Counted from the first letter of the stretch, positions 1 through 11,805 are shown. The stretch is DNA of 64,000 bases from Isoetes taiwanensis (GCA_021234155.1 JAJEKV010000049.1:10392292-10456291); one strand, 5' to 3'. Program-made: numbers and translations. Notes: a model not told the origin generated them from the sequence alone.

Positions 1-1757
1 TCTTCGACTTCGCGGTCCCTTATAGGCATCAGGGCAGGTTCGCAGTAACCGCAGTTTATACATCAGAGAGAAGGGTCAAAAATTTGGTGACCGCACTCTA
101 AGGAGGCACGACCACTAACATCTTGAGGAACTTGGGGCGAATGGTCGGCGCAGCACAAGAAATTCTTGGAGGACAACCCAGATATATAAGAAGATTCCAA
201 GAATAGAATTAAAATTTTCGATTTATGAATATAAATGGTGATATTACGCATGATATATTTTGTCCCCACAATTATATCATCAAACAAACCAATGCAGTAA
301 CAAAACAAAGAACTAATCATCAGAGTGCAATCTAATGTGTATGCAGCTAGAGTATCTAGGAATGTCGAAGAACAAGGACAACATGAGCAAGACCATACAC
401 CGGCAAGGCAATTCCAGCCAAGGAACCTGTACCAAGAGTTCGAGGCACCAACCCCAGAAGAAGAAATATCTCAAATAAGGTCGGACATCCACGAAATAAG
501 AGCCTTGCTGGAAGGAGCAGCAGCAATGGGACCAGACCAGAATGTCCAACTACCGGAAACATCGGCTGGCCGAGCAGTTAAAGGAAAGAAGAGAAGCCGG
601 AGAAGGAGGTCACCTAGCAAGATTCCTCCAACTCTAGTTCCGACTCCGACTCCGAATTGGAAGAGCAGGAGAACGAGCGATAGGATCGCCGGGACGGTCC
701 CAACCGTGATAGGGGCAGAGTGGAAGCCGACTATCAGAAGAAAGTCGACTCAGCACTGAGCAATATATGGAAAGCCAGGAAGTTGGAACAGTTCTCAGGG
801 GATAGCAGGTCTGGGATAGAAGCCGAGGCATGGTTGGATGAAATGAGGGAGTATGGGAATGCTTATAGCATGAAGGATAAGAACAAGGGAAGGTAGCAAC
901 AGCCAACCTTAAGGGAGCAGCCAGGATTTAGTGGAAAGGCTATGCCAAAGCCCATGGGTTAAGCAGAGATAGCTGCAGATTTAAGAAGTTTGCCAAAGCA
1001 TTCAAGCGTCATTATGTGCCAAGGGAACACAAGTGTCATATGATGCAGCAGTTTTACAGGTTGCAGCAGGGCAATAAGACAGTCCAGAAGTACATGAAAG
1101 AGTTCATGAGGCTAAGGCTCTATGTGCCGAAGTTGAGTGACAGACATGTAGTAGAGGGGTACATTGAAGGCTTGAATGAGGAGATCAGGAAGCTGGTGAG
1201 AGCAATAAACCCCAGAACAGTGTCAGAAGCAGAGTCTAAAGTAGTGAGCTTGCAAGGAACGGGACCCTAAGAGAGTGGACCGAGGCAGCAGTACTATCAG
1301 GACAAGGGGAAGGCTACAGAAAGCTATAGCCCAAGAGCAACAAGCCCAGCAGCTAGCAGACCTCAGTACAACGCAAATCACAACAAGCAAGGCAACGCAA
1401 ACTTTGGCAAGCAGGACAAGAAGCAAGTCAGCTTCAAGGAGCAAGGAGGTGGCTCAAACTACTCAAAGGCAGTAAAGCAGTTCTTACAATCCATCCCCAA
1501 GGAGAAGAGGCAGGAATGTATTGAAAAGCAGTTGTGCTTCAGGTGCTTCTAGCCAGGACATCGGACACATAATTGCCTATTTGTGATGAATGCGGCCTTA
1601 GCGGAACTAGGATGGGAGACACCCACGGGTATCGACGAAGAAGATGCCCCCGATTATATCACTTCCTAACTCCAAACACGTTGCACAATCCTTTGTCCAA
1701 AGTGGAAGTTTCTCAACATCTGTTAGCCGACATGCAGCAATTAGTGCAAGAAGTTTG
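1..1757 (+). mobile_element. Decayed Ty3/gypsy retrotransposon gag region
   Basis: The reading frame is broken into pieces but remains recognisable as a retrotransposon Gag. An N-terminal polar and basic part (325-759) is followed by a capsid-like core (about 760-1260) with the typical pattern of Trp and Lys, then FKKFAKAFKRHYVP, then QFYRLQQGNKTVQKYMKEF. A Gly/Gln-rich linker and a CCHC zinc knuckle follow at 1535-1576 (C-x2-C-x4-H-x4-C). Two in-frame stops are visible, one in the core near 930 and one inside the knuckle (TAG at 1550-1552). Frameshifts lie near 750 and 890. No protease, reverse transcriptase or integrase follows, so this is either a gag-only element or a truncated one. The sequence near 85-110 (TTTGGTGACCGC) resembles the region just after a 5' LTR, but I could not delimit LTRs. 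Confidence 0.8.
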
Positions 1758-3370
1758 AAACTATCTCCTAGCAGCTAATAGTAGGCAAAAGGGCCTAGCA
1801 GATAGGCATAGGTCTATGAGGGAGTTCAAAGAAGGGAACGAGTTTGGTTGAAGATAAAGATAAAGAAGGCCAAGTTGCAAATTGGTAACTGCAAGAAGCT
1901 AGCTCCAAGTTTTTTTTCAGGGCGAAATTTCATGGTGCTTAAAATTTTGTGTTTATCTACACATGCCTTTCTGCCTTGCTTATGCTTTTATGATGCATTC
2001 TCTAGCTTCATTTATACCAACTTATACGCAAGTCCATCAATTAAGCCCTAAAACATTAACTGCAACGACCTAGTATTATAATTTCTAAAACGCTTGAGCC
2101 AAATGCTCGTGATAGCTAAATGCTTGGGTTAGCCTATTTAGGTTTTCCAATGACAAAATTAGGCAGTCCTTGAGCTTTTTGGATTGCCCCTAGGGGGCAA
2201 GCCCTCGTTGATGTGGGTTTATGGCATATTCCAAGTATATGCCAGTATATGCCAGGAATATGCCAATGACTGCTCCAAACCTGCTATCGAGTGTAAACTG
2301 CGGTGGCCGCCGTTGTTTGGATCCACTTTGGAAATCGTCCAACCTATTCTTGCTCCTCCTAAGCAATTTACGAAAGCGTTGAAGCATCGAGACATCTTTC
2401 CTCATCTTACATAAATTGACCGGATTTGCTTGTGAGGTGCCTAAATGAATGCCCAGAAAGGTAATGGCCAGTTCGGATTTGCATGCCATAAAAAACATGA
2501 GGACAGATGCATTATGCCGGAAATAGGATGGTCGAATTTGGTGGGAGGCCAGTATGGCCTCTGACTTGGCCGGTTTATGCTTGGTAGAACAATTCGTGGT
2601 AGGCCTATGGGTCTGTGATAGGTTTATTCTTGATAGCAAAAATCATGCTTAGGTTTCCAATTGCTTGTGCTGTTGCATGCAAATTTGATAGAGTTTCGCG
2701 CTCCCTACTTGATGGATTTTCCACCTTAAAACTTTGCTACAGAAGATTGGATTTTTTTGGAGCATTTGTGCTTGCAAAAATTGTGGACCCTTTGGGCTTA
2801 CTACAGGGCAGATTCTTAGAGATCTTCAGCAGGTAACCATGTCATATTTTTCTTCCTTTGTGAGCACGCAATAATCTAAATCTCAACATGTTTACCATTC
2901 GGGATTCAGTATTTTTGCCTGGCATTTTTGTTGAAGGCCATTCTTGCACTTTTTATTTGGGGTAAAAGACTTGATGGTGAAGCTGCAATTCGTTTCTGAT
3001 GCACCTGCTTCAGGTAGACTTGTTTCTATGCATGCCAGCGTAAAATACCATATTTAACCTCAGCTTATCAGTTTCTTAAACTACAGATAACTAAAAGTTT
3101 TCAATCATTTGTGCTGGAGCTTATGTTTTGAAGCAAACATATAAGGTGAAATTTAATTACCCTCTTTTGTAAGGTATTTGCTGGCAAACTTGGATTTAAG
3201 TTGTTAGCATGATAAGATCTTTTTCAGTTTAGATCTGGGATGTTTTCTTATTCACAGATCCTTCAAATATTTTTTTGCCTCATAGATTGTAAACAATAAG
3301 AAAAGTACTTCTATTTAAATGTACTTCCTTCCCTGTAGAGGTTTTTGAATTGATAAGTGAGTTTGCAAAA
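1758..3370. other. No gene recognised; retrotransposon flank and dispersed repeat
   Basis: Short open frames occur on both strands but none matches a family I know. A 150-codon minus frame (2190-2639) crosses a dispersed repeat and is treated as chance. The end of a repeat family lies at 2170-2300. Confidence 0.5.
2170..2300 (+). repeat. End of a dispersed repeat family (copy 1 of 3)
   Basis: The stretch starts TTTTGGATTGCCCCTAGGGG and then has several variants of GGCATATTCC and TATGCC. The same end appears in reverse orientation at 24,940-25,080 and 35,090-35,215. The family is unknown. The palindromic CCCCTAGGGG core and the run of TATGCC-like motifs are the common signature. Confidence 0.6.
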
Positions 3371-3373
3371 AAC

Positions 3374-3865
3374 AGAAAGATGTTGAGCAACAAGTTGAGA
3401 AAGCTGAGGTGCTGGATGTTAAACAAGTTGAAGAGCAAGTTGCCAAGTCTACCCTCGTTGCAACTCTTGCTACTCAAGGGCCTGACATATTCTCTGCTCG
3501 CACTTCTTGGAGCTCTACACTGCTGATTCAGAAGGGAATCTCAAAGTATGGAACTGCAATTCTGGAGCATGCACTCGAACCTTTGCAATGGCCTCGAGAA
3601 TTAGAGCAATGTTAGTCACTCCACTCTTCTTGTTTGTGGGTTTTACAAATCAGGTTAGAGTTTCCAGTTTTACTACACTTGTAGGGCACAAAAGAGCTGT
3701 TACATGTCTCACATCTACTGATTCTTTAGTTTGTTCTGGATCACAAGATAATTCCATCAGGATTTGGTGACCTTGCGATTGACAGTGCATCTGTGTTTTT
3801 GAGGGCACCCATTCCAAGCCCATACCATCTTTGTTACTTTGGGACTCTTACCTCATCTTATTAGC
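3374..3865 (+). pseudogene. WD40-repeat protein relic (ZFWD-like)
   Basis: Two WD40-type repeats can be read across several frames. The first contains LYTADSEGNLKVWNCNSG. The second contains VGHKRAVTCLTSTDSLVCSG followed by SQDNSIRIW. A third partial repeat, QCICVFEG, follows after two stops. The spacing and the pattern S-G-S-x-D-N-S-I-R-I-W resemble plant CCCH zinc finger WD40 proteins, but without the zinc finger the assignment is tentative. Frame changes near 3500 and stops near 3770 show it cannot make a full protein. An upstream acidic Lys/Glu/Gln-rich stretch (3374-3450) may belong to the same relic. Confidence 0.55.
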
Positions 3866-5070
3866 ATTAGATGGTGATAATATTTTACAGAATCAAGTGT
3901 GCCAATGATGTTTATCTGTGTATCGAACTGCTCTATGGAATCATTTTTAAGAGAGATGAACCATATAATCTTCTCTCTGTGGCACATGTTGTTCATGTTT
4001 ATCAGGTCATGTAATGCTATTTAATAATTCTTTAATGAGCCAGCGTGCCGTTTAGTCTTAATTAGCATTTCTTTTGTGCTTTTGTTATTCTGTAAGGTAT
4101 GTGACAGTCTAGCCAAACAAGAAGAGCAGGGAGCAAAGCAAGGTATCAAATAGGGACAAACTCATGTGGAAAAGGTAAGTCAATTGTAGACCATTCCATG
4201 AATTCAATAGCACAGGATATGAGTTAAAGAGTTCGCAGTACATAATCAATTTTGGCTTTGGATTTTTTCTTTCAAAATCACTGGTAACAGGCTGAATTTA
4301 TTCTTCTGCCTTCTAGGTTTGATCTTGATATTTCTGCTCAGACTTCTCCAGATGTTTGTGATTGTCCATATCTAGATTCGGCGCTGCTGCAAAACTGTGT
4401 AGCACATGTTTTTGATGCAAATCCAAAGCACTAACAAGGATGGTAAATGGTGTTGCCAGAAATGGGATGAGTTATAGGCAGCATATAAAGATGTCATGGA
4501 TGGATAAAGGCAAGGAAACAGTCCTTACTTTGCAGAATTAGCTGCCATTATCAGGCATCCTATATAGGTATTGTAGATGATTAAGGAAGTCAAGTTCTTT
4601 TGGGAACACGCTATTCCAATTTTGTGCAGGTCAAACAGCCTTGCTTATTTACTTAGCATATTCTTTTTCATTTTGGCGAAGGGGGTGAAAGAAATAGATG
4701 GAAAACACTTGCTGTATTTTAAAACTTCATCATTTGCTGTATTTTAGACTGTCAAATAAACTTAAAGAGCTTTTTGGAATGATAATAGCACCTTCATTCT
4801 ATAAGCCTTTTCAGATAATTTTGACGTGCACAATATACCCTAATATGTACTTCATCACCTGACTTCTGTTACATACTCTTAAGCTTATGGTATTGTATGT
4901 TGTATTTTTTTGTTTTTACTATGTCAACAGCTAATATTATGCAATTTGCTCTCTTCTTCTTCTTCTTCTTCTTCTAGTTTCCAAGGTAATTTTCTTTTTT
5001 GGCATTGGGAACAGTTCTTGCCGACTTAGCCTTTTTATAGAGTAGTTCAACTGTAAAACCACAAAAGTAT
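3866..5070. other. No gene seen
   Basis: AT-rich DNA with no supported coding region. A short (TTC)n tract lies near 4953-4976. Confidence 0.5.
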
Positions 5071-5071
5071 G

Positions 5072-5192
5072 AATATGCTTTGACCTTCATTAATTTAGAT
5101 ACATGCAACTATGCCCAAAAAAAAAAAGGGCGAGATATGCTTTGACCTTCATTAATTTAGATACGTGCAACTACACCGAAAAAAAGAGAGAA
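5072..5192. repeat. Tandem duplication, about 67 bp period
   Basis: The phrase ATGCTTTGACCTTCATTAAT and its continuation occur twice, each followed by a run of A. The two copies differ by only a few bases. Confidence 0.85.
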
Positions 5193-5539
5193 GGCGAGCT
5201 CATTTTGCTTAATAGATCGTATTCTTTGCAAATCTATTATCAAAGGTAGGTCAGATGGAACTCAAGCTAGATCTTGCACGAAATTCAATTTCAAAATGCA
5301 ACTAATAAAACATTAGCCACAATAGGCCACCCACATACACACTAATAAAAGAGAAACCCACCTTCCCCTCGGCACCTACCATTGTTATACAAAACACTGT
5401 TGTCATTTACCATTCTTGTTTGGAGGTAGGGTACATAAAGCACCTTATACAACCACAAATTCCTACTTAAATAAGTTTTTGATTCCAACAAGTAAATGGA
5501 CTTGATCCCCTTTCCCATATACGTATAAATAGAGTGGAA

Positions 5540-5769
5540 TGTTTAAGTCAATCGCAATCCTACAGTGTGCTTTGCCACTCCCAGCTTGGCTTGCTGGAGA
5601 CCACAGAGTAGGTATATTTGTGAAAGAAAAAATAGGAGCTGAAAAACAGCTATTCTATGATTATCATTATGAGCCTGACCGTGCCCCAGTATGGGCCCGT
5701 AAACTAGAAGATGGCCCAAAGCATGATGATGTGGGCAATAGCTCAGGTCGGGCTCAAAAGACTGCATAA
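5540..5769 (+). pseudogene. Orphan C-terminal end of an E(z)/CLF/SWN-type SET-domain histone methyltransferase
   Basis: The translated segment AGDHRVGIFVKEKI, then LFYDYHYEPD and APVWARKLED, matches the last part of the SET domain and the C-terminus of Enhancer-of-zeste proteins (plant CLF/SWN type). The real family has AGDHRVGIF, LFYDYRYGPDQAP and WARKPE at these places. The FYDY tyrosine of the SET core is kept. The frame ends at a stop at 5767-5769, close to where plant family members end. Nothing upstream supplies the CXC domain or the rest of the SET domain, so this is an isolated last-exon copy. In the source gene the enzyme methylates histone H3 Lys27 in PRC2. This fragment should have no such activity. 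Confidence 0.8.
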
Positions 5770-7596
5770 CATTATGCATCAAAAAATATTATAAAGATGG
5801 CAATTTCCGCAGAATTCTCTATAACTAGTCTTGTGTATATTGTCAGGTCAAATAGTGAAAATTTGATTTAAGCCACTTCACCCTCGGCCCATGGAGGGCA
5901 ACCCTCCGTGCTCAGCACCTGTGGCCATCAGATATAGGCTGTGGCCGTCGGATTTGGGGAAGGCAGTGGAGTTTGTTGGAGCAAACGTATGCTCTGTGTA
6001 CATCCGATTGCCTGAGGGGTCCTGGTTTGCCACGTGTTGTCGGAAGGCAGCTTATTTCCAATTTTGGCTGCCTGATGATAAGAGAATGGTATGTGTACTG
6101 GTTTTGGCGATGGCGTCTCATGCTCATTCTTCTGCAGCCGACCGCAACGCAAAAGTAGGTACATTTTAGAGCTTGTGTTCTCAGAATTTAAAACTTGCAA
6201 TGAATTGAGACGACTGCTCGACAAAGGCTAGAAATACACTGGATCTGGATTATGGCATAGCGATGGTTTGTGTTAGGCTAGGGCGCAGGTCTTAGGGATC
6301 GATTGCTTGAGAACTTGATTCGAAAGAATAAGGATTCATCTCCTTATATAAGGAATAGAAATATTTTGAAGACAAATAACATCCAGTGTGGTGGTAGAAA
6401 AGATTGAAATGTGTTAAACAGTGCTGCTATTGTTCCGAGGGTTTACAGCCAATTGAGAGTCATGAAATGCTCTCTTCCATAGCAGCACAATTAAGTGTGG
6501 CTATTGTGCAACATAATGTAGTCCTTTTGGATGAGTCCTGATGTGTTGATTGTTGAGTGGTGGTTTTACGGTGTATGCTTTCTATTCTTGTTGTCTAACC
6601 ATGTCATCTGTTCTTATAGTTGTGAATGTGGAGCAGGCACAGATCGCTCATTACATGCTCTTGGATGTTAAATGGTTGAAGAGGCACACATGGCGTATTA
6701 TGCATGATATGATTATGGCACTCACAAACACACTTGATATATTGCATGTGACGGAGAGAGATAGAAGAGTCTTCCGTGCCGAAGCCAACCGTGTGTGTGC
6801 TATGCTCACTTCTAGGATCCATTTGAAACAGCTTGCCATGGCGCATCCACGCACCATGCATGCTTGAATGCTGAATTGGTGTTTCAAATGTGCATATGTT
6901 TTTGTTTGTCAAAGAGTTGTATACATATGTTTCTGTCACATGCATTTCTTCTGGCATGATGTCAAACTATGTATCTTGGCACTTGGATGCTATGTACTTT
7001 GCCATTTGGATACAAAGGAAAAAAGAAGGAACCAATATTTCCCGAAAAAGTAGTTATTGTGTGACAAAAATCACGCAGAAAAAATCTCATCGGCATGAGC
7101 AAACCCTCTCGAAAACTTTAGGCACAAGACCAAAATACGAGTATTCTATAGTAGAAATACTCAACCTAAGGTGACCTTGCCCTTTAATCCAAGGTTGTAA
7201 ATGAGAGAAAATATCGTTGTCATGTTGATTGTTGAATTTTTGTCAATAAACAGAAGTCTGTCGCACAATGGTTGTAACTATGTCCCTGACACTCACAATT
7301 ATTAATTGTAGTCACACTCACAATTATTAATTGTGGTCAATATGATGTGTAGTGGCAGTCTGCTCAGGTTACCATTCCATTCAGCTGATGCTAACATAGA
7401 AGACTGTCTATATTAACAACCAAGGTGTATTAATTTGCATTGACAAATAATCCATGAACAGGTAAGGTGGCACACCTAATACACAATTTACACAAAGGAT
7501 ACTTCATCCCTTACCAAGCCCTCGTGACTCTTATTCAGCAACACTGGTCTTGTGTTTATACCTGTCCAATGGTTTGACAATGGTTGATAGTTTCAA
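5770..7596. other. No gene recognised between the E(z) relic and ACX2
   Basis: Two plus-strand frames (5891-6169 and 6550-6867) are open but match nothing I know and have no convincing start or splice context. The direct repeat CACTCACAATTATTAATTGT occurs twice near 7285-7335. The region nearest 7596 is the likely 3' UTR and downstream flank of ACX2. Confidence 0.45.
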
Positions 7597-10359
7597 TCAG
7601 AAGCCCACATACTGACTGTACTCTGAGTATTGTCCGCTTTGAAGCCCGATTGGAGCTCTCAAAACAAAATCAGGTATTCCAAACCCATCAACAAGCTCTT
7701 TGGCTGCCCCTCGTACTTCATAACAAAGATGCTCGACAAGGCGATGAATAGCCTGAAATATTATTTGTCAACTCATGGAGAAATAGTAAAGCATGTAAGA
7801 ATGACTGAAAATATTGTACCTTTGCTTTGTTTGGTGCAACATAATCCTGATTCCTGTATGTTCCAATATCTTTCCAGATTCTATCCATTGCATACAGGTC
7901 ACAAAGCAATTTCAGGAGTCTTTTTATGTTCTTGTCCTTACAGCTGCACCATGACAAATAACCAGTGTGTTAAATTGCATCTCTTTCTCTGGTATCAACA
8001 TCCTCCACCTTTATTTTGCTAATCTTACCGGTTCACGGCATCAATAAACTTGGCTAAAATAATAGATTCAATATGTGATTCTGCTAATGTCAAAAGGTGA
8101 TTCAGACAACGATTCCATGCACCAAAGCTACCTAAACGTTGAGAGTGCTTCCTTAGGCGTAAAGCTACTGTATGAAGTAACCTTGCAGTGCGATACTGAA
8201 ATCCAAAAACATGCAATAGTCAAATATTCTATTCATTGTGGAATTCAGAGCATATACCAGGAAAAAGCTTACTTGAAAAGCATCGAGTTGAAAGGAAGGA
8301 TCCCGAAGATGTCCTTGACCTTCTCGATGAGTGACTACAGGATTGGTTTGAGACAGGTATGTATTCATGGACTCTCTTAGATAGTTCCATGTGACAGTCA
8401 AGGCCCTTCCTTGAAACTTTTGTTTGTACTGTTTCACCAGGTCTGCAGCTACCTTCAGACATAGCAAAGATGAAATTTAAATAAAGACTAGCAGTGGTAT
8501 AAGAAACTATATTCTTGCATCTGAGGTGAAAGATATGCAACAATACCTGTTGTAATAGGACTGTATTATCACCTTCAAAAGTTTGGAAAATATCATGATC
8601 ATTTCGTAAACTTCCAAATCTATTTACTGCTGCATAACCATGGCCCCCGCATGCCTCTCTACAGATGCTTAATGCTTTGGCAGTATATGAAGTGATGTAT
8701 GATTTTAATCCTGCTGACAGCGCATGAACATCTGCAATAATTTCATCATCATGCGTTATTTTCATCTCTGCATACTGATTAACCAGGTATTCGGTTGTGA
8801 AGTGGAAGGCATAAGCAGAGGCCAGCATTGGCATCAACCGCTGCTGTTGAGATTGATAATCCAATATGCTAATTTCAGGCTGATTTGGAGGTCCAAACTG
8901 CTGCCTCAACAAGGAATATCTAATTGCTATTGTAGATGCAGCCTTCAGAACTCCAACAGAGCCATATGCAAGCCCAACTCTACCTCCTACAAGTTCTCCC
9001 AGGGTAGCCGCAAACCTCTTGTTCACGGTTGGAAGAGAGCTGCTGTATTCTCCATCCTTAGAGACGTCACCAAATCTATTTAATAAGTTATCACGAGGAA
9101 CCCGGACATTATGAAAGCGCAAAGCACCATTATCCACTCCATTCAAACCAACCTTGTAACCACAGTCCCTGATCTCAACACCAGGAAGAACAGAATGGTC
9201 CCCCATGCTTCTTATGGGAACAATGAAAGCGTGCACCCCCATATCGGTGTCAATATGAGATGTTGGAGATGGTAACTTTAACCTTGCAAACACACTGGCA
9301 AACTTTCCATGAACTGCTGCATTCCCAATCCACCATTTTGTGGCACCTTCATTGGGTGTATCAATAACAAATTCATCAGTCTCTCTGTCAAATGTTGCTG
9401 TCGTCTGTATGCCTTGGACATTTGAACCTGAAGGAAGTAGAAAAGTGATCAACCAAACATTCAGAAAAGAAAACTTACATCTGAAACAACATTTTCAGTC
9501 ATACTTTAAAAAAAATGATGAACCATGGACAAACCTACTTGAGTTACCTTTTGCAATGACACCTACTCTAACACTGCCCCTGATCCTCATCCTAAGTGTT
9601 CTAAAGAATCTCAAAAGCTCTGTATATAGCATTGACATACCATGGTGAAGTTCAGTCATTGCAAAGCACCCAGGGTATGTGCAATCTGAGATGGGTGCAA
9701 AATACTTGTCCCGATGCTTCTTTGTCCCCAGATTAATCACAGACCCACCCCATAAACTGAAGCAAAATCACTTAATGTCAATAATCACTTAAAACTAAAA
9801 TGCGATTAACAACCCAGGTTTTTACCACTAAATTGGGCAGACATCTTGACCTAAACACCAGTCTTAATGTCTGAACCATATGAATCTAGTCAAATAGTAT
9901 AAAAAACTAAGCAGGTATTAATAATATAACCAACCTAAATTGGACACCAACTTTGATAGCAAAGGATAGGTCAACGTGTCCAACTGCTTCTGTCAAGGCA
10001 AAGTATTTGGCTGGCTCTGAAAACAAAATTTCCAATGGCTTTATGCCAGCCTCTCTAACCAAGGCCACCATCTGCCTCATGGCAAGTTCTCGGTGCTTAT
10101 CTTTTGGAATTTCTACAGGAGTTTGTAGGTCTGGCCGATTGAAGAAAAAATCGTATATCTTTTCCTTCTCTGCATAGTTTCCACCTGCCATATACTCTGT
10201 AAGAAGTGTGGTTTTCACAGGGTATTTTGATGTATTGGCACAGGCACTGGTACTAAGTTGTGCCTCCAAAACTAGTCTGTGAGCACCCACATGAGATGCC
10301 AAGCGCTCCAGCCGACCCTGTGCCAACTTTGCATCATCTTTTCTTTTCCGATCCTCCAT
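7597..10359 (-). CDS. ACX2: Peroxisomal acyl-CoA oxidase, ACX2 type (long-chain)
   Basis: FAD enzyme that converts long-chain acyl-CoA to trans-2-enoyl-CoA in peroxisomal beta-oxidation, passing electrons to O2. Seven coding exons with GT-AG borders: 10359-9935, 9756-9641, 9427-8547, 8452-8273, 8195-8029, 7943-7820 and 7752-7597. The joined frame is 2049 nt, 682 residues, without stops, against about 690 in Arabidopsis ACX2. The order of recognised parts is: RLERLASHV (16-24), a PTS2-like signal; the FAD and substrate segment with TELHHGSNVQG (about 175-185); [12 protein letters not shown]; and the [11 protein letters not shown] motif with the catalytic Glu at about 465. The ACX C-terminal domain ends QYVGF, so there is no PTS1. 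The start was chosen because ATG lies two bases after a splice acceptor (TATGCAG), which implies a 5' UTR intron. Family identity is strong. The ACX2 rather than ACX3 call rests on the N-terminal PDLQTPVEI region and the C-terminus. Confidence 0.96.
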
Positions 10360-10361
10360 GC

Positions 10362-10818
10362 CTGCATATAACAATGCAAAAAAAATTACGTAGGGGTTTG
10401 GAAGAAAATTGACAATTTCTAAATAAAAGGCATAAGAACATCCGTGACTATGAGAAAACTAGGATTGCAGGTGGATTCTACAGTCCGGTCAACATGACGG
10501 CTCATTCTGCAAACAAAATTATTTCAGGTTTCAAAAATGAATGGTACACAGCTATTTCCGTAATTGGAATGAAACGAGGTTAAAAATTTGCTCTAGACTC
10601 AACAATTAGGTGCAGAAACAATATTTCTGTTTTTGCAAGATAAAAATGCCATGGCTATTGAGTTGGCAAATTGCTGCACTTGAAGGGCGACCAAATCCCG
10701 AACCGCAGTAAGGATCAAGAAATCGATCAATCATATAATCAATCCCAAAATCGACCTTAAAATTATCAGACTTAGACAATACACAAACGAGGGCAACATA
10801 GGGAATACCTGCAGAAGA
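10362..10818 (-). other. ACX2 5' UTR intron and leader region
   Basis: The acceptor just upstream of the ACX2 ATG shows that the leader is spliced. The donor could not be fixed. A CTGCAG/GTATTC junction near 10,810 is one option. No other gene is seen here. Confidence 0.4.
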
Positions 10819-10829
10819 CTATTTATAGG
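10819..10829 (-). promoter_or_regulatory. Candidate TATA box of ACX2
   Basis: On the minus strand the sequence reads CCTATAAATAG, a good plant TATA box, about 460 bp upstream of the ACX2 start and upstream of the inferred leader intron. Transcription would start near 10,790. Placement is an inference. Confidence 0.4.
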
Positions 10830-11162
10830 TTCTTTTGCGAAGCTAACCCGCTTCCACCACAAAGAAGCTGCTGCTAAATTCCTACTTCAGTCAGTGATCT
10901 CCAATTCTTGCTAAACTTTCAAGCGCCCAAAAGAAAGGAAAAAAAAAACAGAGGGAATGGGGAAGGCAAGTACACGCATTTCGATTTAAAAGGAAGGTGG
11001 CAGGCAGGTGGGAACCAAAAGCCCAAAAATGTCGCCCTTCGTCAGAAGGGTGAAGGGTATGAAGGGCGCTGTTTTCCGGGCCGCCTATTCTTAGCCCAAT
11101 AATTTATTTCGCACTGCCGTTGGGCAACCGTGCCGATTCTGTCGTTGCATATGCTGTAAAGT

Positions 11163-11393
11163 CTATCTGAAACAGAGCATTCCTTGATTGAATCCAGGCC
11201 TTATCCACATGTCGCTCCTCAAAAACGGATAGGATTCTGGAATCGGGATGAGGATAGAGCTGGTGCTCTGTAAGTGGGCTACTTCATTTTGCCATATAAT
11301 TGCTCCAAGGATTCCACAGCCCAGCGAAAATTGTAGATTGCGTGCCCACAACTGCCAGATCCGCCGGAGAGAGAGCTTCTTCTGTACTTCCAT
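11163..11393 (-). CDS. Small open reading frame upstream of ACX2, unknown
   Basis: A 76-codon ATG-to-stop frame on the same strand as ACX2, lying 330 bp upstream of its candidate TATA box. The product is basic at the N-terminus (MEVQKKLSLRRIWQLWARN) followed by a hydrophobic stretch (LGCGILGAIIW) that could be one membrane segment. I do not recognise it. It may be a real small gene or chance. No promoter or intron signal supports it clearly. Confidence 0.25.
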   Translation of the reverse strand: MEVQKKLSLRRIWQLWARNLQFSLGCGILGAIIWQNEVAHLQSTSSILIPIPESYPFLRSDMWIRPGFNQGMLCFR

Positions 11394-11494
11394 AGCAGAT
11401 AGATTGGCTATTTTTGGGGTCTTCTAAAGTTACATACCAACACCAACAATTGCACACGGCTTCTTTTTCGTTTTATGTTTTAGTTTGACCATCT

Positions 11495-11581
11495 AAGAAT
11501 AAGAATAAGAATTTTTTTTATCGTACTCAACTCAGAATAAGAATAAGAATAAGAATTTTTTTTATCGTCGACTCAACTCAA
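11495..11581 (-). mobile_element. Two stacked LINE 3'-tail insertions
   Basis: Two blocks of (AGAATA)n followed by ATTTTTTTTATCGT stand in tandem, separated by a repeated CTCAACTCA. The pattern matches the 3' end of the LINE at 57.6 kb read in reverse. The related sequence at 17,911-17,930 lacks the whole 87 bp, so the empty site is visible. Confidence 0.65.
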
Positions 11582-11745
11582 GAAGGAGACACCATTTCTA
11601 AGGAAAGGAGTTGTTGGTTTGCCTTGCAAGTATACAATAGCCTACACATCATCATTGACAATTTGCAATTTATGGTAATCACCCATGACAATATAGAAGT
11701 TGGGTCCGTTTTTTTCTCTGGCGTGCATTTTCGTGGCGCCACGTG

Positions 11746-11805
11746 GCGCAGCCCAATACTGCGGAATGGCAGTTGGGTTAATGCATTCCGCCTAACCGGC
11801 TGCGC
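11746..11805. repeat. Two-step inverted repeat (hairpin)
   Basis: The outer arms are GCGCAGCC (11746-11753) and GGCTGCGC (11798-11805). The inner arms are GCGGAATG (11761-11768) and CATTCCGC (11784-11791). Both pairs match perfectly. It lies just after a GC-rich GGCGCCACGTGGCGC stretch. Confidence 0.8.

Noticed and set aside
2190-2639. 149-codon minus-strand frame
   Set aside because: Runs through a dispersed repeat end and a low-support segment. A faint reverse-transcriptase look (ITFLGIHLG) is too weak to report.
8724-9083. Plus-strand frames across 8.1-10.2 kb
   Set aside because: Antisense shadows of ACX2 exons.
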